Positions 26,953 to 36,703 of a stretch of 64,000 nucleotides of DNA are shown piece by piece. A program made the position numbers and the translations under genes. A model generated the notes under the pieces. The model saw only the letters and a program-made list of their open reading frames with translations. It made no database searches and was not told the DNA's origin. The first letter of the stretch is position 1; each line of letters opens with the position of its first letter. This stretch comes from an uncultured bacterium (lineage in GTDB: Bacteria > Nitrospirota > Thermodesulfovibrionia > Thermodesulfovibrionales > Thermodesulfovibrionaceae), in contig CALDSV010000016.1 of the NCBI GenBank assembly GCA_937924475.1, positions 1 to 64,000 of the forward strand. Reading direction: 5' to 3'.

Positions 26953-29175
26953 ATGAAAAAATTTACACTGAGCATTAAATGGCTATTTGTATTAATTATT
27001 CTCAAAGTGGCAATAGGAATCTCCTTAATCAATTTTTTATTCTCTTATATACATCATGAAAGACATTTGAATATCCATTTTTCAACCATATCTTCTCTAT
27101 TTCAAAAAGAGATAGAAAATATAATAAAACCTGTTGAAAGTTTTCTTTACAATATTCAAGGTTTACTTTGCTGCAAAATTTTAGATTTTAAAGATGTTGA
27201 AAATACCAATCAGTTTTTAATGAATTTTATGGATAAATATCCCTATGTAACATCCATTAACTATGGAGATAAAAAAGGTAACGGATACCTAATTTTAAAT
27301 GACAGAGGCAAATGGCTAAATAGAATCAAAAAACCAGAAGATAAGGACTTTGTAACGTGGCATGAAATAAACAGTAATGGAAAAATCATCAGTAGTCGAA
27401 AAATTAAGGACTCCTATGACCCAAGAGAAACTATCTGGTATAAACAGGCAATAAAAAATCAGGCGATTCAGTGGACTGAAGAGTATTTATTTCGCACAAC
27501 AAAAGACCCTGGCATAACTGCCTCCTTAATTTTATGTTCAGAGGAACAAAAAGTAGTGGGAGTTGATATTATGATAAAAGACTTTTCAACTTTTTTAGAG
27601 AAAATTAAAGAAAAAAATCCTTATAAAGATTCCTTCCTTTATCTTTTTTCTGAAAAACATGTAATTGCCTCCACAGATAAAACAAATTTTAAGCCTGGTA
27701 AAATATATTCAATAACTCAAGAAGATTTTCCTTTACTTTACAATGCCTTGTTAAATATCAATAATAGCAGAGAGCTCTATTATTTTAATTTTAGCGGACA
27801 GACATGGATTGCTAAAAGAGAAAAATTAAATCTGGGTAACAGAGAATTATCAATTTTGATAATTTTACCAAAAGTTGTAATCACAAAAGAGCTCAAACTT
27901 TATCTTTTTTATCAATTGCTTGTGTCTATGTTTCTTTCATTCCTGGTGCTTGTTTATATCACTAAAAAATACATGAATCCTTTAATAGATATTTCCCAAA
28001 ATATAAAAAATTTTGGCATAAAAGAAATAACTTTAAAAAATCTTACACAAAGAACTGATGAAATAGGAATTTTAAGTAAATCCATTTCGCAAGCTTCTTC
28101 AGAAATCTTGGAATCAAAAAGGATGCTGGAAGAATCAGAAAAAAAATGTAGAACAATATCAAATTTAGCTCCTGTGGGAATATATCTGATTGACTACGAG
28201 AATGAAAAAATTATTGAAGCTAACTTTACAGGGCTTTCAATGCTTGGCTATTCCTTAGATGAACTAAAAGGGAAATCCTTGAGTGAAATTTTTCCTTCAG
28301 AAACATTGAGGGAACTAAGAGAAATCAACCAAAAAGAAAGTATTGAAACCCTATGTAATGTTTTTGATAAGGAAGGTAACAAACTTGAATGTAGAATTAA
28401 AGCTATAAAATTAATCTTTAAAGATAAATCATACATGCTTATGTCTGCTGATGATATTACAGAAATAAGAAAAATTGAGAAAAAAATCCAAGAAGCTGAA
28501 CAGTTTGAAACCGTAAGACATTCTCTTGGAGAAGCAGTTCATAGATTTAAAGACTTAATAAATGTTATTCATGGTTTTGCTACCATTGCTAAGACAAGAG
28601 ATACAAACGATTTTGTGAAAAATGCCTTAGACCAGATACTGAATGCTTCAAAAAGAGCAATTTATTTAACTAAAGAGCTTTTAACTGTAACAGCTGACAG
28701 AAAATACGATAAGCAAATAGTTGATTTAAATGCCTTAATACTGTCAATGAAAACAAAAATTCATGCTTTTATGGGAGAATCCATAAATGTAGTTTTTGAA
28801 TTGCAAGATAAGCCTATCACTGTAAATTTTGATGTTGAAGCCTTTGACGAAGTGATGACTAATCTACTATCTAATGCAAAAGATGCTATGCCAAAAGGCG
28901 GCATATTAAAAATAAAAACAGAAATATCTCCTCTTTTAGATAAAAATTTTGCCCTTTTATCCATATCAGACACAGGAGTAGGCATGGATGAAGAAACTAA
29001 AAAGAGAGCTTTTGAGCCTTTCTTTACTAAAAAAGGAGCATCTGGAACAGGACTGGGACTTTCAATTGTTTATAAAATCATAAAAGACCATGAAGGCTTC
29101 ATAGAAGTGGAAAGCGAACTCAATAAAGGTACCACATTCAAAATTTATCTACCTTTGTCCTCTATCGTTACTTAG
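26953..29175 (+). CDS. Membrane sensor histidine kinase (Cache-HAMP-PAS-kinase)
   Basis: 740 residues. One membrane segment at about 10-32 and another at 318-340 enclose an extracytoplasmic domain of Cache type. HAMP follows, with TQRTDEIGILSKS, then a PAS domain (about 400-500, SNLAPVGIYLIDYENEKIIE). The phosphoacceptor region EAVHRFKDLINVIHGF is near 530. The ATPase part has an N-box (NLLSNAKDAMPKGG), G1 (DTGVGMDEE), F-box (FEPFFTKK) and G2 (GTGLGLSIV). It is complete. No response regulator is next to it, so it is an orphan kinase here. The ligand is unknown. Confidence 0.9.
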   Translation: MKKFTLSIKWLFVLIILKVAIGISLINFLFSYIHHERHLNIHFSTISSLFQKEIENIIKPVESFLYNIQGLLCCKILDFKDVENTNQFLMNFMDKYPYVTSINYGDKKGNGYLILNDRGKWLNRIKKPEDKDFVTWHEINSNGKIISSRKIKDSYDPRETIWYKQAIKNQAIQWTEEYLFRTTKDPGITASLILCSEEQKVVGVDIMIKDFSTFLEKIKEKNPYKDSFLYLFSEKHVIASTDKTNFKPGKIYSITQEDFPLLYNALLNINNSRELYYFNFSGQTWIAKREKLNLGNRELSILIILPKVVITKELKLYLFYQLLVSMFLSFLVLVYITKKYMNPLIDISQNIKNFGIKEITLKNLTQRTDEIGILSKSISQASSEILESKRMLEESEKKCRTISNLAPVGIYLIDYENEKIIEANFTGLSMLGYSLDELKGKSLSEIFPSETLRELREINQKESIETLCNVFDKEGNKLECRIKAIKLIFKDKSYMLMSADDITEIRKIEKKIQEAEQFETVRHSLGEAVHRFKDLINVIHGFATIAKTRDTNDFVKNALDQILNASKRAIYLTKELLTVTADRKYDKQIVDLNALILSMKTKIHAFMGESINVVFELQDKPITVNFDVEAFDEVMTNLLSNAKDAMPKGGILKIKTEISPLLDKNFALLSISDTGVGMDEETKKRAFEPFFTKKGASGTGLGLSIVYKIIKDHEGFIEVESELNKGTTFKIYLPLSSIVT

Positions 29176-29434
29176 AAAATATCTTAAGATAACATAAATA
29201 ACTTTTTAGACCAAATAAAAATTCAAAAAAGTTGTTCCTGCAAACCCTTCCCTTTTCCGTTATTAACTCTCTTTATTTTCATTGAAGGCTCATGCATGGA
29301 GCCATGGGAACCTTTTCTCCCCCTTAGCCCCTTTTCATTATGATGACAACCTCAAGGGGAAAGGAAGGAAGAAGGATGCCGAGGGATTGCCACGGCCTCC
29401 TTTTTCTATTTAGTCTTCCTGCAAGACCAAACTT

Positions 29435-30007
29435 TTACCTAAACAGAGCGTTTATCTCTGTGCCGCTTCTTTCCTTTTGGTTGTTATTCATATTACAGTC
29501 GTCATTCTTAGGATTTCCGTCTAAACTTATATCAGGATCATAGACAATGATAACTTTATAGGATGGAGGGAATTCGCCTTCTGAAGGAGAAGAAGCATCC
29601 CATTGGCGTTCATAAGTTACTGTTACTTCCTGCCCAGGATTTAGATTTTGAAATTTTTTACGTGCCACAAGTTTACTTGTTCCACCCATAGGACCTTCAT
29701 ATAAAAAAACTTCCTGTTGATTGGGTCCTGAAATATAAGACTCCATTCCTATGTTTTTCACTACACCTGTTATCCTTACCTTACCTGAAAATTGACTTGT
29801 CCTTGAAACAATAGAAAAGTCAATTCTCTGAACTGCAGGATCAGGACATTTTTTTATTGGAATTGGTTTAATTTGTTTTGCCTTATCATCAATGGGCGAT
29901 TTAAGTTGATCCTTTGGTTGCAGTGGTGTTTCTGCATAAACACAGGGTAGAAGAAATAGTGCAAAGATTAATCCTAAAAAAATAGTTAAAAAAGTTAACT
30001 TTTTCAT
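29435..30007 (-). CDS. Secreted protein with a CARDB-like domain
   Basis: 190 residues. The signal peptide (LTFLTIFLGLIFALFLLPCV, then YA|ET) is followed by a Pro/Lys-rich linker and a beta-rich domain: FSGKVRITGVVKNIGMESYI, then NLNPGQEVTVTYERQW, which resembles CARDB (cell-adhesion-related) domains. The C-terminus SLDGNPKNDDCNMNNN looks like a calcium-type or flexible tail. It is the last gene of the sigma/anti-sigma cluster. The function is unknown; surface adhesion or binding is inference. Confidence 0.75.
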   Translation of the reverse strand: MKKLTFLTIFLGLIFALFLLPCVYAETPLQPKDQLKSPIDDKAKQIKPIPIKKCPDPAVQRIDFSIVSRTSQFSGKVRITGVVKNIGMESYISGPNQQEVFLYEGPMGGTSKLVARKKFQNLNPGQEVTVTYERQWDASSPSEGEFPPSYKVIIVYDPDISLDGNPKNDDCNMNNNQKERSGTEINALFR

Positions 30008-30019
30008 TCCTCTCTCCTT

Positions 30020-30436
30020 TCATTGACTTTTTCTTTTGAAATAATAGCCAGGTGCAGTTATTCTTATCTTGTCAACAAATATAGGTGGTCTATAAAAAGC
30101 ATCTCTACACTCTGGAAGCTGTGTTGCAATATAAATTATTAAATGATATTCACCGGTAGTAGGATTAATAGATGAAGAAGCTTCTTGATTGACTAAACAA
30201 TTGGTTGGCATAATACTACCAACTAACTCTCTTGTATTAGCCGTTACTTTTGCTTCCGCAGGTAATGGTAAAACAGAATTATCGGGACCTGTGATTTTAC
30301 CATAGACATCAAAGTGCCCAATAGAGGGGTAGGGTGTTTGTGAAGGTGGATGAGCAAAAAGGGAATTATTGAAAATTAATAAAACCGCTACAATAAGGAT
30401 TAACTTAAAATAAAACTTAATTTCTACTGCTTTCAT
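30020..30436 (-). CDS. Small secreted protein of unknown function
   Basis: 138 residues from the ATG at 30436, which follows GAGGAGG. A signal peptide (FKLILIVAVLLIFNNSLFA) leads to a small beta-rich domain with IGHFDVYGKITGPDNSVLPL and AKVTANTRELVG, like carboxypeptidase-regulatory or Ig-like folds of surface proteins. Two cysteines in the mature part (NCLVN and ECRDA) may pair. It lies 12 bp before the CARDB-like gene. The function is not known. Confidence 0.7.
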   Translation of the reverse strand: MKAVEIKFYFKLILIVAVLLIFNNSLFAHPPSQTPYPSIGHFDVYGKITGPDNSVLPLPAEAKVTANTRELVGSIMPTNCLVNQEASSSINPTTGEYHLIIYIATQLPECRDAFYRPPIFVDKIRITAPGYYFKRKSQ

Positions 30437-30455
30437 TTGTCCTCCTCTTAATTTT

Positions 30456-30764
30456 TTACTTTCTCTGTAAGTCAAGAATTTTTACTCCTATGAAATCAAT
30501 ATTAATGAATTCTCGGCTTTTGGCATGTAGTATACCTTCAAAATCAATGTTTCTGAACTCTCTGTTTTTTACTGTAGGAGGTGGTTGCTGTTTAGGGATG
30601 TTTTCATTAACCTTTGGTGGAAGCGGTGAAGGAGATTGTTGTTTTTGTAGATTTTCATTAATAGTTGGTTGTTTAAGGTTCTTTAAAGGCTCAGCATTAC
30701 TATCTGTTGCAATGATAAAAACAATCAATAAAGAAACACATAAAAAAATTAATTTTTCTTTCAA
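30456..30764 (-). CDS. Small exported proline-rich protein with an internal repeat
   Basis: 102 residues. The start is TTG at 30764, decided by GGAGGAGGTG 4-5 bases upstream; no ATG is available. The signal peptide (LIFLCVSLLIVFIIATDSNA) is followed by a Gln/Pro-rich linker with a repeated NENLQKQQSP / NENIPKQQPP unit. A second near-duplicate is NREFRNIDFEGI / SREFINIDFIGV. It looks like a small surface or periplasmic protein. No family is recognised. Confidence 0.65.
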   Translation of the reverse strand: MKEKLIFLCVSLLIVFIIATDSNAEPLKNLKQPTINENLQKQQSPSPLPPKVNENIPKQQPPPTVKNREFRNIDFEGILHAKSREFINIDFIGVKILDLQRK

Positions 30765-30857
30765 TATTCACCTCCTCCTTTTTTATTTTTGAGACTTCCT
30801 TTTCTGTGCCACCTACCATTAAATCTAAATCAAAAATCTTAACTTTACAAGTTAACA

Positions 30858-30886
30858 ATAAGTATGTTTTCACCTTCAAATTGTTC
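30858..30886 (-). promoter_or_regulatory. Candidate ECF-type promoter inside the cluster
   Basis: On the minus strand GAAC (30886-30883) is followed 19 bases later by ACTTAT (30863-30858). The upstream context AAAAAATTTTTTGAACAA is identical over 18 bases to that of the candidate at 37686. It lies between the subtilase gene and the small proline-rich gene and could drive the last three genes. The -10 assignment is tentative. Confidence 0.4.
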
Positions 30887-30896
30887 AAAAAATTTT

Positions 30897-33002
30897 TTAC
30901 TCCCTTAAAGATATTCCCAAAATCTCCTCTTCCCATTTACATAAATCACCTTTGAAGGAGGGAAGATTTTTTCTATCACCCTTTTGAATGTATAATGCTA
31001 AAAGTCCGCTCACATAAGCAGAAGAAAGTGAGGTGCCTGAAATGAAATTGTGTCTATTATCTGGAAAAGTGGTAATTATTTTTTCAGCTGGAGCTAAAAC
31101 TTTTGCTTTATTAACAATATCCTTAAAAGGATAGGGGTTTTCCTTTTCATCCATTCCTCCCACTGAAATTACATCTGGATGAGAAGCAGGAAAAGTGATT
31201 GAATTTCCAATTATTGATAAAGGCACAACTATAAAAATTCCTCTCTGAACTGCTTTGTCAATTAGGGAACTTAAAAGCCTATCATAATTTAATGAACCAA
31301 AGCTCATATTGATAACTCTAACATTTCTTTTAATTGCCTCATCCAGTGCTTTTAGAATATTAGAACTCTCACATAGCCCCTTAGCTGTATCACCTATCTG
31401 AGTACATGCCCGAAAAGAATAAATTTCAGCCTCTGGAGCAACTCCTGCTATTCCAAAACCATTAATACTTGCTCCAATTACACCTGCAACAGCTGTTCCG
31501 TGAATCTCTTTTTTATAGGTTTCTGCTCTGACAAAATTTTTTGAAAGGACAACCCTTTCCTTCAAATCCCTGTGCTCATAATCTACTCCTGTATCAATGA
31601 CTGCCACCTTAACACCTTTACCTTTATAAAAGTTATGTATTTTTTCAATTTTCATAATGTCAAGGGCGTACTGAAACTTTCTCAATGGTTCTGAAAGGGT
31701 TTGAAATACAAAATTAGGTTGTGCAAGAATAACTTTTTCTTCAGATTTTATCTGTTCTATCTTATATAAGATGTTTTCATCACACCTAAATAAAACAATC
31801 ACTGTATTTAGAGTCTCTAAATTAAAAAATTCAATAATCTCCAATCCATATTTGCCCTTTAATTTTTCAATAAAATCCTTAGAAAAGTCAGTCGTTGAAA
31901 GAGCTATAATAATATGTCCCGGAATAAAACTCTGGGTCCTGAAAGAAAACTTCCACAGATCGCTTTCACCTACTGAATTGTTCTTTTCATCAAAACCTAT
32001 TACTCTCCAGTAATAAGTTTTTCCCTGTTGAAAAATTTTCTTTACAATAAAATCTGGCAAATTATAGTAAGTTTCCTTTGTATAGGCAGAAAAAATAGGC
32101 TTGGAATCTCTGTTTTCAAAAAATTGAACCAGATATATCATTGTTCCATCAAGGTTTTCCCAGATGAATTTCTGAGAAGCATAGTCAAATTCTGAATTAT
32201 TTTGAGGAGATAAAAGGCTTATCTTCAAAAATTCCTTTACTTCCTCTGATCTTACAAAATAAATGGCAGAAGGTAAAGGAATTTCAACAGATGGATTTGT
32301 AATGACAAATCTAACTATGTGTGTTCCTGTTTCAAAGGTAGGAAGAGCTGGGATATCAGGTGTTTGAAAAGTAACTGTTTTCCCATAGGTTATATGCTGA
32401 TTTACATGTGACAGTATTCTTCCATCCACTTCCCAATAACCTCTAAGAAGTCCAGAACCTGTGAATTTAATATCGGCAAAGGCTTTAAGGCCTTTATAAT
32501 TCTTTGGAACAGTAATCTCCGCACGACGATTTTCAAAATAAAGCTCTATTCTTTTTATATCAAACTCAGCAGCCGCTTCTGTTGTAATATAAAAAATTAA
32601 AGAGACAGATGGTGAATATGTTGAAAAGCAGCTTTGATCTGAAAAATTTCTTCTAAATTCGATTTTATTTTCCCTTATTTTTATTGCTCTTTCTATAACG
32701 CTTACAGGTATATTTAACACTTCTACTGCCGTGGCAAAATTACTATTGCCTGCTACATTTATAGTGATTGTTTTTTGAACAGTGCCAATTATAGTATTTC
32801 CAACCACAAATTCCCCTAAATTTGACTTTGCATAACATGGAGGAGGATAATCAGGATTTGTTAATTTGTAATTTAATGTGACTGTATTTGTTTGACCACG
32901 AGGTATATTTGTCTTACTTGCCGTAACCGTTACTCCTGCATAAGATATTGCCTGAATAAATATTAATGAAACAACTATAATCAGAAAAATTATTTTTCTC
33001 AT
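30897..33002 (-). CDS. Secreted subtilisin-like serine protease (S8)
   Basis: 701 residues. A signal peptide covers about 1-22. Residues 23-250 are beta-rich and unassigned, and 255-355 look like a fibronectin type III module (KTYYWRVIGFDEKNN). About 358-433 resembles a subtilase propeptide, ending in VILAQPNF. The peptidase domain follows with D470 in VAVIDTGVD, H501 in HGTAVAG, the oxyanion asparagine N600 and S658 in SGTSLSSAY. The triad is complete, so it should be active. It sits among exported proteins controlled, by position, by an ECF sigma/anti-sigma pair, and may process or shed them. Confidence 0.9.
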   Translation of the reverse strand: MRKIIFLIIVVSLIFIQAISYAGVTVTASKTNIPRGQTNTVTLNYKLTNPDYPPPCYAKSNLGEFVVGNTIIGTVQKTITINVAGNSNFATAVEVLNIPVSVIERAIKIRENKIEFRRNFSDQSCFSTYSPSVSLIFYITTEAAAEFDIKRIELYFENRRAEITVPKNYKGLKAFADIKFTGSGLLRGYWEVDGRILSHVNQHITYGKTVTFQTPDIPALPTFETGTHIVRFVITNPSVEIPLPSAIYFVRSEEVKEFLKISLLSPQNNSEFDYASQKFIWENLDGTMIYLVQFFENRDSKPIFSAYTKETYYNLPDFIVKKIFQQGKTYYWRVIGFDEKNNSVGESDLWKFSFRTQSFIPGHIIIALSTTDFSKDFIEKLKGKYGLEIIEFFNLETLNTVIVLFRCDENILYKIEQIKSEEKVILAQPNFVFQTLSEPLRKFQYALDIMKIEKIHNFYKGKGVKVAVIDTGVDYEHRDLKERVVLSKNFVRAETYKKEIHGTAVAGVIGASINGFGIAGVAPEAEIYSFRACTQIGDTAKGLCESSNILKALDEAIKRNVRVINMSFGSLNYDRLLSSLIDKAVQRGIFIVVPLSIIGNSITFPASHPDVISVGGMDEKENPYPFKDIVNKAKVLAPAEKIITTFPDNRHNFISGTSLSSAYVSGLLALYIQKGDRKNLPSFKGDLCKWEEEILGISLRE

Positions 33003-33014
33003 ACATACTCCTCC

Positions 33015-34940
33015 TTAAAATGAAAATGGCATATTTGTAGTAAATACAAGATAAAGCACAAATTCATCCCTATCTGAAAGGGAATTTATCTTATCGGTTA
33101 TTTTTGAATAAGTTGCTTTTAAGGCTATAACAGGTTTTGCATAGTCCTTGACAAATTTCCCAAGATCATAGGCAAGTTGAACTGTTCCATTTAAGTTTCT
33201 TGTATTGGTTGAGCCATCATTTGCCTTTGTAATTGTATAAGTTCCTGCTATATCAAAAGTAGCTCTCTGATTCAAAAATTTGGTTCTCAAATCAAGATTT
33301 GTAGTATAAGTATCAGTTCTTATACCTGTAAGCTTTATTTTTGATTGATTAAGTGAAAAACTTGTACTAAAAGAAAAGTTAACATCAGTATAAACAGGAG
33401 TGAGAGTATATGTTATAGAGGTCGTATCATTATTCGCCTCTGTTTTATCATTCAAGAAAGAATAAGCTGTTGTAAAACCTATGTTTATTTTATCCTTTAC
33501 GTAGTTAATCCTCCCTGAGATAGTATCGGTTTCTATATTTATTTTGTTAGTTTCTTCTGGTTCTTTAGTGCTTTTCTGAATTGATTTTTGGTAACTTAAT
33601 CCCAAAGGAAGCTCTGGTATTTTATTAAAGGAATAATCCAAAGCCATTTGAGTATTATATATTCTTGGAAAAATTTCATCGCCTCTTACATTATCGTTAT
33701 ATCTTGAAAAAGATAAATTCAATGAATGCCAATCCCAGTTAGCTCCACCTCTTAAACTATATCCTTGACGGTCTTTTTGAATAGTGTTTCCCACTATCTG
33801 ATAATCTCTTCCTATGTATTCATACATGGCTTCATAGTTATACTTGTCTATTGCGCCATAAATCTTGGCTCTGTATGCCTTATCACTATCTTTAGCAAAT
33901 TCGTCAGAAGTATCAGGATCATATTTGGAAAAATCAATTTCAAAATCTGTATTTAATTTGTTTTCAAAAAAATTTGAATTTACCAAAAAACCCAAGACAT
34001 CTCCTTGTCTATTGCCGCCAAAAGAAGAAATACCAAATCCTGTTGATGGTTCACCACCCGTTACATAAATGGTTTTAAACTCCATCTTTTTATCAAAAAG
34101 CTTTAAGCCTGCTGATAAACCCATTATATGGTCATGGTTTGAAGTTTCTATTCCTGTTCCGCCTCTTGAACCATATATAGCTTCACTTTTTACTGTAAAG
34201 GCATTAAGCTGAAATATATCGTATTCAATATTAAATAAGCCTCCCTTGCGACTAAGCCCTGAAATAGTATAGGGGGTTTCAGTTATTTGTATATCTCCAA
34301 TGCTTGTTTTTGCTTTAAACAAATCTTTTGTATATGTTCCTGTCAAAATCCAATTAATAATGTCATAACCCTTCTTCTGTGGTGGTGCAAGGGGCTCACT
34401 CTGATCAAAATATCTCAGATTTGTATTAAATGTAAACTCCCATGTTTGATTTTTTAATTTAGTATCGGAACTTAAATTTCCCTCTATCTTTGAATAGGGG
34501 AGATTCCCAAGTGTATCAGATTTTTTAAGGACTCCCTCATAAATTATGATTGCATTATTATTTGACCAGGCTTCATTAAAGACTTCCGTATGTTTAGTTT
34601 GGAAGGATAAAGTCTTTTCAATTTGATTATTCTCATTATCTTTAGCTGAAATAGTCAATGTATGAGAACCCGGAGAAACTACCATAAAGGGTTTAAACTC
34701 AAATCCTCTTTCAGTGAAAATAACTAATTGAGTAATATCTGTTCCATCAAAAAGAACAACGATTGTTTCTTTCTTAACTTTTTCATCAAACTCCACTTTA
34801 ATATTAGGCTTCTTTGATATAATTTCTGAGCCTTCTTGAGGATATAGGACTTTGAATAATTCTTTTTTCATCTCTGATGCGGATAAAGGAACATGAAAAA
34901 AAATGATTATTAAAGAACTTATAAGAACAAGGAAAACCAT
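33015..34940 (-). CDS. Predicted outer-membrane beta-barrel protein
   Basis: 641 residues from the ATG at 34940, which has GGAGGGGG just before it; the longer frame to 35000 has no logic. A signal peptide (VFLVLISSLIIIFFHVPLSA) is followed by an Ig-like domain (VLYPQEGSEIISKKPNIKVE). The rest has many alternating hydrophobic/polar strands of 10-14 residues ending at a C-terminal phenylalanine (TTNMPFSF), as in proteins folded by the BAM machinery. I do not recognise a porin or receptor family; no TonB box or plug is clear. It may anchor or export the neighbouring surface proteins. Confidence 0.75.
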   Translation of the reverse strand: MVFLVLISSLIIIFFHVPLSASEMKKELFKVLYPQEGSEIISKKPNIKVEFDEKVKKETIVVLFDGTDITQLVIFTERGFEFKPFMVVSPGSHTLTISAKDNENNQIEKTLSFQTKHTEVFNEAWSNNNAIIIYEGVLKKSDTLGNLPYSKIEGNLSSDTKLKNQTWEFTFNTNLRYFDQSEPLAPPQKKGYDIINWILTGTYTKDLFKAKTSIGDIQITETPYTISGLSRKGGLFNIEYDIFQLNAFTVKSEAIYGSRGGTGIETSNHDHIMGLSAGLKLFDKKMEFKTIYVTGGEPSTGFGISSFGGNRQGDVLGFLVNSNFFENKLNTDFEIDFSKYDPDTSDEFAKDSDKAYRAKIYGAIDKYNYEAMYEYIGRDYQIVGNTIQKDRQGYSLRGGANWDWHSLNLSFSRYNDNVRGDEIFPRIYNTQMALDYSFNKIPELPLGLSYQKSIQKSTKEPEETNKINIETDTISGRINYVKDKINIGFTTAYSFLNDKTEANNDTTSITYTLTPVYTDVNFSFSTSFSLNQSKIKLTGIRTDTYTTNLDLRTKFLNQRATFDIAGTYTITKANDGSTNTRNLNGTVQLAYDLGKFVKDYAKPVIALKATYSKITDKINSLSDRDEFVLYLVFTTNMPFSF

Positions 34941-35039
34941 TTGCACCCCCTCCCCCTTAATTTTTTTATTGGTTATCTTTGAGCACAAATGGTTTTCCAA
35001 TTAACATTTATACCTTGGACAACCTTCTAAATTATATAT

Positions 35040-36680
35040 TTATTTAGGCAAATATTCAATCAAAATGTTATCTCCCTCAGACTTTACATCTACTATGCGG
35101 TAAATTTTTAGAAGAGAATTTATTCTACTGTTAATCGCTTCTTCGATTTTCCCTCTGATGTTATCACTCATCAAAAGTTCTTTTAATCTCCTTGAAATTT
35201 CATTCTTTATTTTTTCATCAACATCTCTTTCAAGAGAGTCTGGTAAGATTTTATATCCTCCCACAAATCTTCCACTTACTTCAGGTGAAATCTCAATATC
35301 AATATAAGAAAGTCTTTTGTTTCTTAAGCCAAATTTGAAATAAATTGTAAAATTAAACTTAGTTAAATCATAATCTGGAGCTGACCAGTCATAGTAAAGC
35401 CCTTGTGTATACTCATATCCTTTTATTTCTGTCCCCTCTGTTTCAAAATTAATCTCAAATTTTAATTTACCTTTACTCACTGAAAATGCCGTCTTCCCAT
35501 CCCATTTGGCATTTAAATCGTGAACATAACCTTTGTAGTCATAAGTTATAAGGCTACCTTTAGTGTATTCAAACCGAGGGAGGGAAAAATTCTGACGATT
35601 GTTCATGATTTCAATATAACAATCGTTTTTTTTGAAATAGGGATCTCCCGGCGTACAAGGATAACTATCCTCTGTCAATCTTTGTCTTTTTTGAGTATAA
35701 GGAGTATCACTATGGGTTGGTGTGCCTGCTCCGCATTCAGTTCCAAAGTAGTTATTGAGCCTTATGGATCCTGAAATTAATCCTCCAAAGATAGCTATAA
35801 GTTCATTATTAATGATAAATTTTTCCGTTTCCCATGTATGTTCATAATAGTCTACATCTTTTTCAAGAGGCATCCTATATTTAGGCTCTATGCTTACGTT
35901 TATCATTATTCCTGATCCACTTAATGCTCTCTCTTTTTCAAATAAAGTAATCTCTCCTAACTGGACTTGTTCTCCAGCTTTAATTGTTAAATTAGGAGTA
36001 GTAAATCTTCCTGAAGCTAAGGATGGACCAGAGAGATTATTAATCACTGCATATGCAACCTCTATTGGACTTGATACAAAATCTCCATCTCCAATATTTT
36101 TAACAAGAAATTTTATCTTCATTGTTTTCTGATCAACTAAGGGCTTCATATTCTCTATTCTTGGTTTCTTAACATTAATGCTCACCACCTTGGATTTTTG
36201 TAACATACTCTGTTGAGGTCTACCATATTTATCAAAATCTAATTTCACTGGGTCTGAAGCTATTATCTGCAATGTATATGTCTCACTTTTAAAGGGTTTT
36301 ATTGTTTTAGAACCTTCAATTGTAAAGTTTTCATTTCTATAGTCTGTTCTTGAAAGGGGAATTATGCCAACATCTGGTTTTATTTCAAGTCTTAAATTTG
36401 AAACATTATACCCATTTATTGTCCATCTAAGAGTGACTTCATCTCCATAATTTATAGTATTTGATGAAGTTGAAAAGTTAATGATATTTAGACTACTTTG
36501 TAAGGCTGGTTTAATACCTTTTAAATCTTCTGGTTGAGACTTAGGTGATACCGGAGGATTTTGAGAAGGAGTAGAAGAAGGTTGCATTTTAGGACTCTGA
36601 ATTCTATCAGTCTGACAATATGCTGAGGCTATAAAACAAAGAAAATAAATTGAAATTAATAAAACCCTCAATCCCTCCAT
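35040..36680 (-). CDS. Large secreted protein of unknown function
   Basis: 546 residues. The signal peptide (VLLISIYFLCFIASAYCQ) is followed by a Pro/Ser-rich linker. The next domain (LNIINFSTSSNTINYGDEVT) resembles Ig/CARDB folds common in surface proteins. A further CARDB-like piece is MKIKFLVKNIGDGDFVSSPI. The second half (EYTQGLYYDWSAPDYD and onward) has no match I recognise and ends in a charged helical part (IKNEISRRLKELLMSD). The family is not identified. It belongs to the cluster by orientation and close spacing. Confidence 0.75.
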   Translation of the reverse strand: MEGLRVLLISIYFLCFIASAYCQTDRIQSPKMQPSSTPSQNPPVSPKSQPEDLKGIKPALQSSLNIINFSTSSNTINYGDEVTLRWTINGYNVSNLRLEIKPDVGIIPLSRTDYRNENFTIEGSKTIKPFKSETYTLQIIASDPVKLDFDKYGRPQQSMLQKSKVVSINVKKPRIENMKPLVDQKTMKIKFLVKNIGDGDFVSSPIEVAYAVINNLSGPSLASGRFTTPNLTIKAGEQVQLGEITLFEKERALSGSGIMINVSIEPKYRMPLEKDVDYYEHTWETEKFIINNELIAIFGGLISGSIRLNNYFGTECGAGTPTHSDTPYTQKRQRLTEDSYPCTPGDPYFKKNDCYIEIMNNRQNFSLPRFEYTKGSLITYDYKGYVHDLNAKWDGKTAFSVSKGKLKFEINFETEGTEIKGYEYTQGLYYDWSAPDYDLTKFNFTIYFKFGLRNKRLSYIDIEISPEVSGRFVGGYKILPDSLERDVDEKIKNEISRRLKELLMSDNIRGKIEEAINSRINSLLKIYRIVDVKSEGDNILIEYLPK

Positions 36681-36703
36681 CTTAAAATCCTCATTTAATA
36701 TTG

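Noticed and set aside
29278-29400. Possible third copy of the palindromic repeat between the histidine kinase and the CARDB-like gene
   Set aside because: Only GGATTGCCACGGCCTCC resembles the family; no inverted partner or shared core was found. The rest of 29176-29434 shows nothing I can interpret.
30700-30936. A 78-codon minus-strand frame between the subtilase and the proline-rich gene
   Set aside because: It overlaps both neighbours in another frame, lacks a signal peptide, and the TTG start of the neighbour has a far better ribosome-binding site.
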